A DNA stretch of 64,000 nt from Shewanella pneumatophori (GTDB taxonomy: Bacteria > Pseudomonadota > Gammaproteobacteria > Enterobacterales > Shewanellaceae). Positions 9,459-19,449 of the stretch are shown piece by piece. A program made the translations under genes and the position numbers. How positions within the stretch are numbered: position 1 is the first letter of the stretch; each line of letters starts with the position of its first letter. Under the pieces are notes generated by a model. The model did no database searches and had not been told where the DNA came from. It worked only from the letters and a program-made list of their open reading frames with translations. The DNA lies in contig NZ_JAKILB010000001.1 in the NCBI RefSeq assembly GCF_023283895.1, positions 607,582 through 671,581 on the forward strand, read 5' to 3'.

Positions 9459-10202
9459 TTATTCCAAACTTTCCATGACTTCGTCAGAAATATCGGCGTT
9501 ATGGTACACCTCTTGTACATCGTCATGATCTTCTAAATTATCAATCAAGCGCAAAAACTTAGGTGCTGTATCAGCATCAAGTTCTGCTTTTGTTGAAGGT
9601 ACCATAGTCACTTCAGCATTTACGGATTCAAGACCTGCAGCATCGAGTGCATCTTTAACCACACCAAAATCTTCCGGTGAAGTTAGCACATCAATTGAGC
9701 CATCTTCAAGGGTCACCACATCTTCAGCGCCAGCCTCAAGTGCAGCGTCCATAATGGTGTCTTCATCTACGCCTTCATAAGAAATAATACCTTTTTTATC
9801 AAAAAGGTATGCAACTGAACCGTCAGTACCTAAATTACCGCCAGATTTACTGAATGCATTACGCACACCTGATACGGTGCGGTTTTTATTATCCGTCATG
9901 GTTTCAACCAAAACCGCGGTGCCACCCGGACCATAGCCTTCATAAATAATGGTCTCTAATACTTGGCCATCTAGCTCACCAGCGCCGCGCTTGATTGCGC
10001 GCTCAACGGTGTCACGGGTCATATTATTTGATAGCGATTTGTCGATAGCAGCGCGTAATCTAGGGTTTGAATCTGGATCTGAGCCGCCCTCTCGCGCCGC
10101 TACAGTTAATTCTCTAATAAATTTGGTGAATAGTTTTCCGCGCTTTGCATCTTGAGCAGCCTTACGGTGCTTAATATTGGCCCATTTACTATGACCTGCC
10201 AT
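9459..10202 (-). CDS. yebC: YebC/PmpR-type regulator (TACO1 family)
   Basis: A 247-residue cytoplasmic protein opening with the family signature [18 protein letters not shown]. It continues with [19 protein letters not shown] and [16 protein letters not shown]. The family is described both as DNA-binding regulators and as translation factors that relieve ribosome stalling at proline-rich sequences. It heads the yebC-ruvCAB cluster, as is common in gammaproteobacteria, separated from aspS by a terminator and an inverted-repeat element. Confidence 0.96.
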   Translation of the reverse strand: MAGHSKWANIKHRKAAQDAKRGKLFTKFIRELTVAAREGGSDPDSNPRLRAAIDKSLSNNMTRDTVERAIKRGAGELDGQVLETIIYEGYGPGGTAVLVETMTDNKNRTVSGVRNAFSKSGGNLGTDGSVAYLFDKKGIISYEGVDEDTIMDAALEAGAEDVVTLEDGSIDVLTSPEDFGVVKDALDAAGLESVNAEVTMVPSTKAELDADTAPKFLRLIDNLEDHDDVQEVYHNADISDEVMESLE

Positions 10203-10218
10203 ATCTATCTCCTTAATT

Positions 10219-10288
10219 TATACCCAAACAACCTAAACAGGATTTACAACTTAGTTTGCTTTTGTTGGATGTAAGTCACTTGGGTATA
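10219..10288. repeat. 70-bp inverted-repeat element (MITE/REP-like) between aspS and yebC
   Basis: Perfect 9-bp terminal inverted repeats, TATACCCAA (10219-10227) and TTGGGTATA (10280-10288), enclose a second imperfect pair (GATTTACAAC and GTTGGATGTAAGTC). The whole can fold into one long interrupted hairpin. It sits in the yebC 5' region and encodes no protein. It looks like a small dispersed repeat, but no second copy was found in this window. Confidence 0.5.
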
Positions 10289-10296
10289 TTTTATCG

Positions 10297-10323
10297 AAAA
10301 AAAAGCCGAGTCTTAACTCGGCT
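10297..10323 (-). terminator. Intrinsic terminator of aspS
   Basis: Read on the minus strand, AGCCGAGT-TAAG-ACTCGGCT forms an 8-bp stem followed by eight Ts. It lies 16 bp beyond the aspS stop codon and separates aspS from yebC-ruvCAB. Confidence 0.9.
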
Positions 10324-10338
10324 CTTAATCACGCTTTA

Positions 10339-12132
10339 TTATTCAGCGTCTTTAGCGTCAGCTTTTGGCTCAGCCTCAACAACGCTTACACCTAATTCAG
10401 CTAACTGAACCGGATTAGCAAACCCTGGCGCGTTAGTTAACGGACAAGCTGCAGTGGTTGTTTTCGGGAACGCCATCACGTCACGAATTGAGCTGGCACC
10501 AGTCATTAACATGATGATACGGTCAAGACCGAATGCGAGACCTGCGTGTGGTGGTGTACCGTAACGCAAGGCTTCTAATAGGAAGCCAAACTTCTCGCTC
10601 GCTTCTTCGTCATTAATACCTAGAATTCTAAATACTGCTGACTGCATTTTGCTATCGTGAATACGGACCGAACCACCGCCTAATTCACAGCCGTTTAGTA
10701 CCATGTCGTATGCATCAGAAATAGCAGCAATTGGGTTAGCTTCTAGTTCTTCTGGCGTCATGTTGCTTGGTGCCGTGAATGGGTGGTGCATTGCATGCAA
10801 ACCGCCGTCAGATGTACGCTCAAACATTGGGAAGTCAACAACCCAAAGAGGCTTCCACTCGCCTTGCAGCAAGTCAAAGTCTTCACCCGCTTTAAGACGT
10901 AGAGCACCCATTGCTTCTGCAACGATGTTAGCTTTATCAGCACCGAATAGGATTAGATCGCCAGTTTGTGCGCCTGTGCGCTCTAATAGTGCTTTAACCA
11001 CATCTTCGCTTAGGAACTTAAGCACTGGAGACTGAATGCCTTCCATACCTTGGTCAAGATCATTAACCTTCATCCAAGCTAGACCTTTAGCACCGTAAAT
11101 AGTCACATACTTAGCGTATTCGTCTAACTGCTTACGTGAAAGTTTAGCACCGCCAGGAATGCTCAATACAGCTACGCGACCTTCAGGATCGTTTGCAGGG
11201 CCATTGAATACCGCGAACTCGACGTCTTTAACGATGTCAGCTACGTCAATTAGCTCTAGCGGGTTACGTAAATCAGGCTTATCAGAACCGAAACGACGCA
11301 TCGCTTCTTCGAATGTCATTTTAGGGAACTCGCCCAAATCAACATTCAATAGCTCTTTAAACAGACCGCGTACCATTTCTTCAGTCTTATCCATCACTTG
11401 AGCAGATGTCATGAATGAAGTTTCGATATCGATCTGGGTAAATTCAGGCTGACGATCAGCACGTAAGTCTTCATCACGGAAACACTTAACGATTTGATAG
11501 TAGCGGTCAAAACCAGACATCATCAACAACTGCTTAAACAATTGTGGCGATTGCGGCAATGCGAAGAACTGACCTTTATAAGTACGGCTTGGTACTAGGT
11601 AATCACGGGCACCTTCAGGCGTCGCTTTAGTCAGAATTGGCGTTTCGATGTCTAGGAAACCGTTGCCATCTAAGAAACGTCTAACTGCACTAGTCACTTT
11701 AGAGCGGAATACAATGCGGTCAGCCATTTCAGGACGACGCAAGTCTAAGTAACGGTACTTAAGACGTTGCTCTTCAGTGTTGTGCTGGTTTTTGTCCATG
11801 TTGATTGGCAGTGGCGCAGAGCTATTTAAAATAGTTAGCTCTAGACCTAAGATCTCAATCTCACCAGTACGCATGTCAGCGTTAACTTGGCTATCTGGTC
11901 TTGCTCTTACAAGGCCTTTAATCTGAACACAAAATTCACTGCGTAGTGTGCTTGCAACATCAAACACTTCTGGAAGGTCTGGATCGTAAACAACTTGAAC
12001 AATACCTTCTCTATCACGTAAATCGAGAAAAACTACGCCGCCTAAATCTCGGCTGCGGTTAACCCAACCCACTAGGGTCACTTCTTGACCTACGTGAGAC
12101 TTATTGACGTCTCCACAATAATGACTGCGCAT
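10339..12132 (-). CDS. aspS: Aspartyl-tRNA synthetase
   Basis: A 597-residue class IIb synthetase of the bacterial type that charges tRNA-Asp. An N-terminal OB-fold anticodon-binding domain ([20 protein letters not shown]) is followed by motif 2 ([18 protein letters not shown]), the bacterial GAD insertion (about 280-420) and motif 3 ([12 protein letters not shown]). Length is typical (about 590). The tail is Ala/Glu/Lys-rich. The cognate tRNA-Asp genes lie in the same window at 63.5-64 kb. Confidence 0.98.
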   Translation of the reverse strand: MRSHYCGDVNKSHVGQEVTLVGWVNRSRDLGGVVFLDLRDREGIVQVVYDPDLPEVFDVASTLRSEFCVQIKGLVRARPDSQVNADMRTGEIEILGLELTILNSSAPLPINMDKNQHNTEEQRLKYRYLDLRRPEMADRIVFRSKVTSAVRRFLDGNGFLDIETPILTKATPEGARDYLVPSRTYKGQFFALPQSPQLFKQLLMMSGFDRYYQIVKCFRDEDLRADRQPEFTQIDIETSFMTSAQVMDKTEEMVRGLFKELLNVDLGEFPKMTFEEAMRRFGSDKPDLRNPLELIDVADIVKDVEFAVFNGPANDPEGRVAVLSIPGGAKLSRKQLDEYAKYVTIYGAKGLAWMKVNDLDQGMEGIQSPVLKFLSEDVVKALLERTGAQTGDLILFGADKANIVAEAMGALRLKAGEDFDLLQGEWKPLWVVDFPMFERTSDGGLHAMHHPFTAPSNMTPEELEANPIAAISDAYDMVLNGCELGGGSVRIHDSKMQSAVFRILGINDEEASEKFGFLLEALRYGTPPHAGLAFGLDRIIMLMTGASSIRDVMAFPKTTTAACPLTNAPGFANPVQLAELGVSVVEAEPKADAKDAE

Positions 12133-12469
12133 TTAACTCTTCCTTTATTCCGCAAAGCGATGCTTGAGGATCTGGTTCAAAACAAGACAAAACGGGCATT
12201 ATAGAGAAATATTGCCGTTTTCCAAATAACTTATCGACTAGTCGGCTAACTATCCACCAATTTAGAATAAAAACTTATCCTAAGCTGTCGATGAGCTATG
12301 ACTAGTTTACTTAGGTTTTAACGACTCAGGGCTGACATACTACAAACTTTTCAATTCCGCCATGCGTAATCGCAACTTAAATACACAATTTTAGGGCGCA
12401 TTTGCTCTCAGCGAGATAACAAAGTTCATTCCAAACTCAGCTGAAAAATAATCGGCCCCAAATTTACCG
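12133..12469. other. Intergenic region, 337 bp
   Basis: This should hold the aspS promoter and the 3' end of the GGDEF gene transcript. No open frame, clear terminator or repeat was recognised. Confidence 0.4.
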
Positions 12470-15280
12470 CTATTGGCTGCGGTACGCCCTGCCGCCCGAG
12501 TGTTTAGCGCGATACATTTGCTTATCCGCAATTTTTAATAGGCCATCTATGCTATCACCGTCTTTAGGGAATACAGCAATGCCTATGCTGGCTGATGCAG
12601 AAAGCTCTGAGCCTTGTAAAGTAAAGGGCTGTGCTAAACCCGCCAATAAAGCTTCAGCAACTTCATAAACAGATTTGATATCTTTTATATCATTTAAAAT
12701 AACAACAAATTCATCACCGCCTAAGCGCCCAATCGTGTCAGAGCGACGGATGCCATCTTTTAATACACCACTAACGTGCACTAAAAAGTCGTCACCAGCA
12801 TGATGGCCGAACTGATCGTTTATCAGCTTAAAGCCATCAAGGTCGATAAAAATAACTGCAAACTGCGCCGTGGTGCGAGTATGTAGCAAAATAGCTTGCT
12901 CTAACCTATCTTCGATAAGCGAGCGATTCGGTAGCTGAGTCAAACTATCATGTTTAGCAAAATGGGCCATTTTGGTCTCAGCAGCTATCCGTCTATCTAC
13001 CTCTTTGCGCAAATGCCTAATCGCAAATAAAGCCACAATAACCACAAGCATTAATACCACAAATATCACCAAGCCAAATTGCAGTTGTTTGTGGTATTCA
13101 TCACGACCAAACTCGATTGTTTGTGCCACCCATTTTTGATGGATATTTTTTTGAGTTTCAGGGTCAATAGTGGCTAATACTTTATTCATTAACGGTAATA
13201 GTGCTTTCTTACTCAGATGCACACCAATGTGACTGCGCTGCTCAGCAAAATCGACCAACATCGACATTTTTAAACTAGTGTAATCGCCATTTCTTAATCC
13301 ACTACTTAAATTAACCACTTTATCGATAAAGACATCGGCTTTACCTTCACTAACCACCTGCAAGCCCGCTTGACTATTGGGGACCAACACTAACTTTAGA
13401 TCTGGATATTGCTGCATTAATTGCCTAACAATATGATAGCCCTCAACTACGGCGACCCGCTGGCCACTGAGCTCATCTAAACCAAATACATTAATATTGC
13501 TATATTGCGTAACAAGTCCCCAAGGTGATGGCCAATAAGGTACAGAGAAACCTATTTGGCCTTGTCGTTCCGCTGTTTGTGCAACGCTGGCAACCATATC
13601 AACATTGCCGGAAATAAGCGCATCTAATAATGTTTGCCATTCATCAAACGCCTGTGTGGTCACTTTTAAATCAAGCTCTTTAGCCACAATATTAACGATA
13701 TCGCTATTAATTCCGGAGTATTCACCGTCAAGTTCAAATTCCATCGGCCGCCAGTCACGTAAATAACCGACCTTTATTGGTCCGATGTTATTTATAATCT
13801 GCTGTTGCTGAGCAGTTAACTCAACCATACCGCCCTGCTCCCGATAAATGCGGTCATCTGGATTTAGCATCCATTTGCGCTCAATCGCTGCCAGCTCAGC
13901 TAAGGAGATCTGCTGAAATCCTGCAGCCACTCGCGCCGAAAAACCAACATCTTTATTGCGATTTAACACATACATGTCAGTTTTAAATTCAACCCCGGCG
14001 AACTGATGAAACAAATCCCAACTTTGATTCAGTAGCAAGTGATGCTGAGTCCACGCACCTGCGGCAACAAATGCACTTATCTCCCCTTTTTTTGCCACCT
14101 CAATCATTTTACTTACCGAGGAGTAGAAACGAATTTCAGAATCAGGCAGCGTATCAATTAGATCGGTTAAATAAGGAGAAGTAGGGGCAACTCCCACGAC
14201 CTTGCCTTTAAGTTCGTCCAAAGACTTAAGTGGGTGTTGGTAGGAAAATAATCGACTGGTGACTTGGTAAATCGTATGGGCACGATTTAACCCTGTTTGT
14301 ATCGAAGCGCTTTCAGGGTAACCAAGGTGTACGTCGGCTATGCCCCGTTTCACATAGTCGACACTTTGCTTCATGTTTCCTGCAACAAAACGGATTGGCA
14401 GGCCAGTTTTTTCTGACCATAACTTCCATATATCGACCAGCAGACCATGGGGTAAATCATCTGCGCCTATATCCACATAAGGCCCTACACCCGACTGCAT
14501 TGCGATAACAATATCGTTTTGGTAGCGTTTATCTCCCAGCCACTGTTTAACGTAACTATCGATAACGTTTTCAGGAATGGCATCGAATCCTGCCGAAATC
14601 TGCTTTAATAACTCTTGATTGGTTTTTAGTAATGCCGGATAAAAAGACATCTTGGCAATCGACTTACGGTTCTCCTTTGGAAACTGCACAGAAATAGTGT
14701 TGTTTATCTGGCTCTCACGTAAAAAGCCTTCCAAGCTGACAAATACAAAAACTTCACCATTGATAACGGCTTTAAGTAATTCAGTCCGGTTGTCATAAAA
14801 ACTAAAGGTCAGTCTGGGTTCTTGTTTTTGTAACAGTGCGATTTGCGCGGCACCTCGAACAACACCTATTTTATAAGGTAATAAATCGGCTAACGTTTGT
14901 GGCTTAGGTAGTTGGTAATTGATATACAGAAAGCTCTGAAAGTTTAATATTTGAGGCCCAAACTGATACAACTCTGCTCTTCCAGTGGTTTTAGCCATTC
15001 CCATATGCACATCCGCAACCCCATTATCTAGATTGCTGGTTGAATCAACCCAGTTGGTTGGTTTAAAAATCACCTGAGTATTTGTTTGTTTTGACCATTC
15101 AAGCCAAATGTCCACTAGAAGTCCGCTTGGCTGATTATTTTCATCAACAAATTGAAACGGATAGGTATCATTGCTCATCGCAATAACAATTGGAGGCTTA
15201 GCGTCAACTTCGCTTGATATAGCAGCAGACGAAACCAGCATGGCTAAAAAGGCAAGCAACAAACAAGTGATAGTTTTCAA
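12470..15280 (-). CDS. Diguanylate cyclase with three periplasmic solute-binding domains
   Basis: A 936-residue inner-membrane protein: signal peptide (MKTITCLLLAFLAMLVSSAAIS), then three tandem SBP_bac_3-like domains at about 28-245, 250-470 and 490-715. Each opens with a similar strand (VIAMSNDTYPFQFVDE; VIAMQSGVGPYVDIGADD; IKVGYLRDWRPMEFELDGE) and has repeated GVADVHMG-type motifs. One TM segment (about 730-750, FGLVIFVVLMLVVIVALFAI) leads to a GGDEF domain with the intact RLGGDEFVVIL active site and LTQLPNRSLIEDRLEQA upstream. It should synthesise c-di-GMP in response to small periplasmic ligands such as amino acids. No EAL domain is present. Confidence 0.9.
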   Translation of the reverse strand: MKTITCLLLAFLAMLVSSAAISSEVDAKPPIVIAMSNDTYPFQFVDENNQPSGLLVDIWLEWSKQTNTQVIFKPTNWVDSTSNLDNGVADVHMGMAKTTGRAELYQFGPQILNFQSFLYINYQLPKPQTLADLLPYKIGVVRGAAQIALLQKQEPRLTFSFYDNRTELLKAVINGEVFVFVSLEGFLRESQINNTISVQFPKENRKSIAKMSFYPALLKTNQELLKQISAGFDAIPENVIDSYVKQWLGDKRYQNDIVIAMQSGVGPYVDIGADDLPHGLLVDIWKLWSEKTGLPIRFVAGNMKQSVDYVKRGIADVHLGYPESASIQTGLNRAHTIYQVTSRLFSYQHPLKSLDELKGKVVGVAPTSPYLTDLIDTLPDSEIRFYSSVSKMIEVAKKGEISAFVAAGAWTQHHLLLNQSWDLFHQFAGVEFKTDMYVLNRNKDVGFSARVAAGFQQISLAELAAIERKWMLNPDDRIYREQGGMVELTAQQQQIINNIGPIKVGYLRDWRPMEFELDGEYSGINSDIVNIVAKELDLKVTTQAFDEWQTLLDALISGNVDMVASVAQTAERQGQIGFSVPYWPSPWGLVTQYSNINVFGLDELSGQRVAVVEGYHIVRQLMQQYPDLKLVLVPNSQAGLQVVSEGKADVFIDKVVNLSSGLRNGDYTSLKMSMLVDFAEQRSHIGVHLSKKALLPLMNKVLATIDPETQKNIHQKWVAQTIEFGRDEYHKQLQFGLVIFVVLMLVVIVALFAIRHLRKEVDRRIAAETKMAHFAKHDSLTQLPNRSLIEDRLEQAILLHTRTTAQFAVIFIDLDGFKLINDQFGHHAGDDFLVHVSGVLKDGIRRSDTIGRLGGDEFVVILNDIKDIKSVYEVAEALLAGLAQPFTLQGSELSASASIGIAVFPKDGDSIDGLLKIADKQMYRAKHSGGRAYRSQ

Positions 15281-15430
15281 TTACATTTCCCAAAAAGGTT
15301 AAATTTTTGCTTCTTTTTTGTTTTATTATTGCTATTAGACAAAATTTTATGGGGAATTTCCAGTGCTAGCCTTGCTGCTAAGTGTCATGTTTAGCTAGAA
15401 TAAAGTGTTGAACTCCCACGATCTGATCAC

Positions 15431-16162
15431 ATGAACTCTTCACAAGATAATCTTTTTGCCAAGCCTTACAAACAAGTCAGCGACTTTCAATTCGATGACA
15501 AAGTCGCCGGTGTCTTTAATGACATGATCAGGCGCTCAGTACCTGGCTATGGGCAAATCATTAATACTATTGGTGATCTGGCACAACAATATGCTGCGCC
15601 AAATACAAAAATTTACGACTTAGGTTGCTCGTTAGGTGCGGCGACGTTAAGCATTCGCCGCCGAGTAGAGGGCCGCAACTGTCAAATTGTGGCTATCGAT
15701 AATAGCGAGTCCATGATTGAACGTTGCAATGAAAACCTTGCAGCTTATGTCAGTGAAACACCGGTAGAGCTAGTTTGCGGTGATATTAGAGATATCAAAA
15801 TTGAAAATGCGTCACTTGTTGTGCTCAATTTCACCATGCAATTTCTAGCGCCGAGCGATCGTGAGAATTTACTGAAAAATATTTACCAAGGACTGGTGCC
15901 AGGTGGCTTACTGGTACTTTCTGAGAAGCTGTACTTTAAAGAAGACAAAATTCAGTCAACACTAGACGATTTACATCTCGATTTCAAAAGAGCAAATGGT
16001 TACAGTGAGTTAGAAATCAGCCAAAAGCGTAGCTCGTTAGAAAATGTAATGAAACCTGATACGCTAGCCGAACATGAGGCAAGAATTAGAGCCCAAGGTT
16101 TTGAGCAGTTCAGTGTGTGGTTCCAATGTTTTAATTTTGCATCAATGGTGGCAATTAAGTGA
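15431..16162 (+). CDS. cmoA: CmoA, carboxy-S-adenosyl-L-methionine synthase
   Basis: A 243-residue class I methyltransferase fold: [17 protein letters not shown] is the SAM loop and [13 protein letters not shown] follows. CmoA makes carboxy-SAM from SAM and prephenate, and CmoB uses it to form cmo5U34 in tRNA. Its end overlaps cmoB by 4 bp (ATGA-type). Start and length agree with the family. Confidence 0.97.
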   Translation: MNSSQDNLFAKPYKQVSDFQFDDKVAGVFNDMIRRSVPGYGQIINTIGDLAQQYAAPNTKIYDLGCSLGAATLSIRRRVEGRNCQIVAIDNSESMIERCNENLAAYVSETPVELVCGDIRDIKIENASLVVLNFTMQFLAPSDRENLLKNIYQGLVPGGLLVLSEKLYFKEDKIQSTLDDLHLDFKRANGYSELEISQKRSSLENVMKPDTLAEHEARIRAQGFEQFSVWFQCFNFASMVAIK

Positions 16163-17151
16163 TTAGCTTTAGCTCGTTTTACAAACAAATTTCAGATTCT
16201 AGCCTGCAACATTGGCTGGAAACCCTGCCAGCAATCCTTGGCCAATGGCAGCGCGAACATAAGCACGGCTCACTACCTAAGTGGGAAAAAGTACTAAATA
16301 AACTGCACTATCCTGAAGCAGACATCATTGACTTTAAAAGTAGTGTAAAAATTGGTTCAGGTGAGCAACTAAGTGATGGTGAACGTGAAAAGCTTGAAAA
16401 CCTGTTAGGTATTTTTAAGCCGTGGCGTAAAGGCCCTTATTCGTTACATGGTGTTGAAATCGATACAGAATGGCGTTCTGACTGGAAATGGGATCGCGTT
16501 GTACCGCATATCTCACCACTGGCTAACCGTACCGTTCTCGATGTAGGTTGTGGCAGTGGCTATCACATGTGGCGCATGCTGGGTGAAGGCGCTAAGCACG
16601 TTGTTGGTATCGACCCATCACCATTATTTATGTGCCAGTTTGAGGCAGTTAAACGCTTAGCAGGTAACGACCACCCTATTCATTTCCTACCGTTAGGGAT
16701 TGAAGAGCTGCCAGCACTTGACGCATTTGACACTGTATTTTCAATGGGTGTGCTCTATCACCGCCGCTCGCCTATTGATCATATCTACCAATTAAGAGAT
16801 CAGCTACGTACTGGCGGCGAATTAGTACTTGAGACGCTGGTTGTAGATGGTGATGAAAACACAGTGTTAGTGCCAAATGATCGTTATGGAAAAATGAACA
16901 ACGTATGGTTCTTACCGTCTGTTGCCGCACTTATGCTGTGGTTAAAGAAGTGCGACTTTACCGATATTCGTTGTGTTGACGTGGATGTTACTTCGCTAGC
17001 AGAACAAAGACGCACCAAATGGATGCCAAATGAATCATTGGTTGATTATTTAGACCCTAATGATGTTAGCCTAACGGTTGAAGGTTATCCGGCGCCTAAA
17101 AGAGCGACTATTATCGCCACTAAAAATCAGCCAAACAAAGACTTAATCTAG
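16159..17151 (+). CDS. cmoB: CmoB, tRNA U34 carboxymethyltransferase
   Basis: A 330-residue protein with a family-specific N-terminal region ([42 protein letters not shown]). A Rossmann methyltransferase domain follows ([19 protein letters not shown]). It transfers the carboxymethyl group of carboxy-SAM to 5-hydroxyuridine-34. The start codon lies inside the cmoA end. The next gene follows after only 22 bp, so readthrough into the retropepsin cassette is possible. Confidence 0.97.
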   Translation: MISFSSFYKQISDSSLQHWLETLPAILGQWQREHKHGSLPKWEKVLNKLHYPEADIIDFKSSVKIGSGEQLSDGEREKLENLLGIFKPWRKGPYSLHGVEIDTEWRSDWKWDRVVPHISPLANRTVLDVGCGSGYHMWRMLGEGAKHVVGIDPSPLFMCQFEAVKRLAGNDHPIHFLPLGIEELPALDAFDTVFSMGVLYHRRSPIDHIYQLRDQLRTGGELVLETLVVDGDENTVLVPNDRYGKMNNVWFLPSVAALMLWLKKCDFTDIRCVDVDVTSLAEQRRTKWMPNESLVDYLDPNDVSLTVEGYPAPKRATIIATKNQPNKDLI

Positions 17152-17173
17152 CCAATAGTAAATGGGAAGCACT

Positions 17174-17929
17174 ATGTTCAAGCAGATAATTTGTATTGCC
17201 GCAGTCACAACCGCCCTTGCGGGTTGTGCAACGACTAACGACAAGAATGCACCAATTCCAGTTGATGCCACTGCGCTTGAAGCCAGTTTAACTAAGCAAG
17301 AAACTAATATTCTGGCGGCAATTAATCATTGCGATCAAGCGCAATCTGCTGGGTTCGCAGCGCTCACAGCTCAAATTGACGAACTCAATAACAAAGTTGC
17401 TGAAATAAATGTAAAACCAGAACCAGCAGTTGTACCGGTCGTAGCACCAGTGCAATGCCCACCATCACCGATTGGCGATAAGTTTATGCTTGGCGCCGTT
17501 GAGCATGTTTATATTGATGAGGTGAAATCAAGCTTTGAGACTCGTATCGATACCGGTGCTGAGTCATCTTCACTTGATGCACGTAATATCATTTTATTTG
17601 AAAGAGATGGTAGCCAATGGGTTCGTTTTGACGTATTCACCCAAGGCGAAAAACAACCGGCTAAAACCTTCGAATCAAAAGTTGAACGTTTTGTACGCAT
17701 TAAGCAAGATGCTGAAGATAAAAGTGATCGCCGCCCTGTGATCCATGCTCATCTTGAAATTGGTCAGTACAAAGCTGAAACAGATTTAAACCTAAGTGAC
17801 CGTAGCCATTTAGAGTATCCACTTTTACTTGGCCGCAAGTTTATGCAAGATATCGCGGTTGTAGATGTTGGACAAACCTTTATCCACGGAAAAAAACAAG
17901 ACGCTAAGTCGTCTAAAGCCAATAAATAG
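17174..17929 (+). CDS. Retropepsin-like peptidase lipoprotein (legacy name 'ATP-dependent zinc protease', RimK/LysX-associated)
   Basis: The start at 17174 is chosen over the in-frame ATG at 17162 because GGGAAG (17164-17169) then serves as ribosome site. The lipoprotein signal ends in LAGCATT, giving a lipid-anchored periplasmic protein. A short coiled or linker region with a Pro/Val stretch (PAVVPVVAPVQCP) precedes the PF05618-type domain. That domain carries RIDTGAESSSLDAR, the DTGA motif of retropepsin aspartic peptidases, and LLLGRKFMQDIAVVDVG near the end. No HExxH zinc motif and no ATP-binding motif are visible, so the usual database name is misleading. It is followed by the transglutaminase-7TM gene (11-bp gap) and the ATP-grasp gene. 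Confidence 0.85.
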   Translation: MFKQIICIAAVTTALAGCATTNDKNAPIPVDATALEASLTKQETNILAAINHCDQAQSAGFAALTAQIDELNNKVAEINVKPEPAVVPVVAPVQCPPSPIGDKFMLGAVEHVYIDEVKSSFETRIDTGAESSSLDARNIILFERDGSQWVRFDVFTQGEKQPAKTFESKVERFVRIKQDAEDKSDRRPVIHAHLEIGQYKAETDLNLSDRSHLEYPLLLGRKFMQDIAVVDVGQTFIHGKKQDAKSSKANK

Positions 17930-17940
17930 GATAATTGCAA

Positions 17941-19449
17941 ATGCATTCTAGAAAACCCTTTTACATTTTAGTCGCATTGCTATTTATTAGCGGTATTGCG
18001 GCTAGCGTTTATCGCGGCATAGAGCACAGCGTACCTTTTTTACCAGGAAAGCAAGTACAAAGCTGGGCTGTTGACGCCAAAGTGAGCTTTCGTGGTACAG
18101 GCGAGCCTGCAGAGGTGTCGTTCTCTCTACCTGAAGATCCTGCTTATGAAATTTTGGTAGAAAACGCGACCTCACCAGGTTACGGCTTAACCATTACTAA
18201 TAATGCCATCGATCGCCGCGCAATTTGGTCGATTCGCAGTGCAACCGGTACTCAAGATCTTTATTACAAAGTCACCCTCATTCCAACCGGCCAAGATAAG
18301 CTTTTGGAAGATAAAGAGCCACAAAGCCCGTCTGCGTACCCATGGCCGGCAACAGAGCAAGCTGCTGCAGAACAGGCTATTGATGAAGTGTGGTCAAAAA
18401 GCGCGACTAACCTTTCTTTTGCTCAGCAGTTAAATAAAGAGTTAAACGCCAACGAGCGTAGCCAGAATATTGAGCTACTGCTTACCAGTAATTCACCTAG
18501 TAAATTGTTTATCCGCATGCTGCATAGCAAAGGGATCCCGGCAAAAGAAGTCAGCGGTCTTTATCTAGAAGATCAGCGCCGTAGACAGCAATTATCTAAT
18601 TTTGTTGAAGTGTATAATGACGGCCAATGGCATCTGTTTAACGCAGAAGAAGGCACTCAGGGCCGTCCTGATAATCTACTGCTGTGGGATCGCTCTGGCA
18701 CATCTGTACTGGATGTTATTGGCGGTGTAAATTCGCAAGTTAACTTTTCAATGCTGCAAGACACGCGTTCAGCGTTAGCAACTGCAATTGATGTAATGAA
18801 AAACGACAATGCGTTAGATTTCTCGCTATATCAATTACCACTAGAAGAGCAAAGCCTATTCAAAGGTATTTTACTGATCCCAATTGGCGTACTTATGGTC
18901 GTGTTCTTACGCGTACTTATTGGTATTAAAACATCGGGTACCTTTATGCCGGTGCTAATTGCCCTCGCCTTTATTCAAACAACGCTGTTTACAGGCTTAA
19001 TTGGTTTCCTATTGATTGTGGCGTTTGGTTTGATGATCCGCTCATATCTTTCTGAGCTCAACCTCTTGCTCATCTCCAGGATCTCCGCAGTAATTATCGT
19101 GGTGATAGGGATTATCGGCTTATTTACCTTGCTGTCATATAAGTTTGGCCTAAGCGAAGGTTTAACCATTACTTTCTTCCCAATGATCATCTTGGCATGG
19201 ACCATTGAGAGAATGTCTATCCTGTGGGAAGAAGAAGGCCCGAAAGAAGTTATCGTGCAAGGTGGCGGTAGCCTATTCGTAGCAACCCTTGCTTACTTAG
19301 CAATGAGCGCAACTTGGGTTCAGCATTGGGTATTTAACTTCTTAGGTATTCACTTAGTTATTTTGGCATTAGTGTTATTAATGGGCCAATACACAGGATA
19401 TCGCCTGCTTGAACTTAAACGCTTCAAGCCACTAGCTGGAGAAAAATAA
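17941..19449 (+). CDS. Inactive transglutaminase fused to a seven-TM domain
   Basis: The start is ATG 17941 with AGGA nine bases upstream; 502 residues. An N-terminal TM anchor is followed by a periplasmic region. A transglutaminase-like domain (about 130-250) has catalytic positions that appear lost: the usual HAWVEVY His is Asn in SNFVEVYNDGQWHLFNAEEG, the Asp is also Asn, and no Cys is seen at the expected helix start. Seven hydrophobic segments follow from about residue 305 to 495 (e.g. GILLIPIGVLMVVFLRVLIG). The gene stop overlaps the ATP-grasp ATG (TAATG). I infer a membrane scaffold or substrate-presenting component for its neighbours. Confidence 0.88.
   Translation: MHSRKPFYILVALLFISGIAASVYRGIEHSVPFLPGKQVQSWAVDAKVSFRGTGEPAEVSFSLPEDPAYEILVENATSPGYGLTITNNAIDRRAIWSIRSATGTQDLYYKVTLIPTGQDKLLEDKEPQSPSAYPWPATEQAAAEQAIDEVWSKSATNLSFAQQLNKELNANERSQNIELLLTSNSPSKLFIRMLHSKGIPAKEVSGLYLEDQRRRQQLSNFVEVYNDGQWHLFNAEEGTQGRPDNLLLWDRSGTSVLDVIGGVNSQVNFSMLQDTRSALATAIDVMKNDNALDFSLYQLPLEEQSLFKGILLIPIGVLMVVFLRVLIGIKTSGTFMPVLIALAFIQTTLFTGLIGFLLIVAFGLMIRSYLSELNLLLISRISAVIIVVIGIIGLFTLLSYKFGLSEGLTITFFPMIILAWTIERMSILWEEEGPKEVIVQGGGSLFVATLAYLAMSATWVQHWVFNFLGIHLVILALVLLMGQYTGYRLLELKRFKPLAGEK

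Noticed and set aside
10703..11401. Plus-strand frames opposite aspS
   Set aside because: Antisense shadows of a clear essential gene.
15281..15430. Possible bidirectional regulator site between the GGDEF gene and cmoA
   Set aside because: The region is simply AT-rich; no palindrome good enough to name was found.
17535..17741. Alternative frame inside the retropepsin gene
   Set aside because: It is a shadow of the real coding frame, with no ribosome site or domain.
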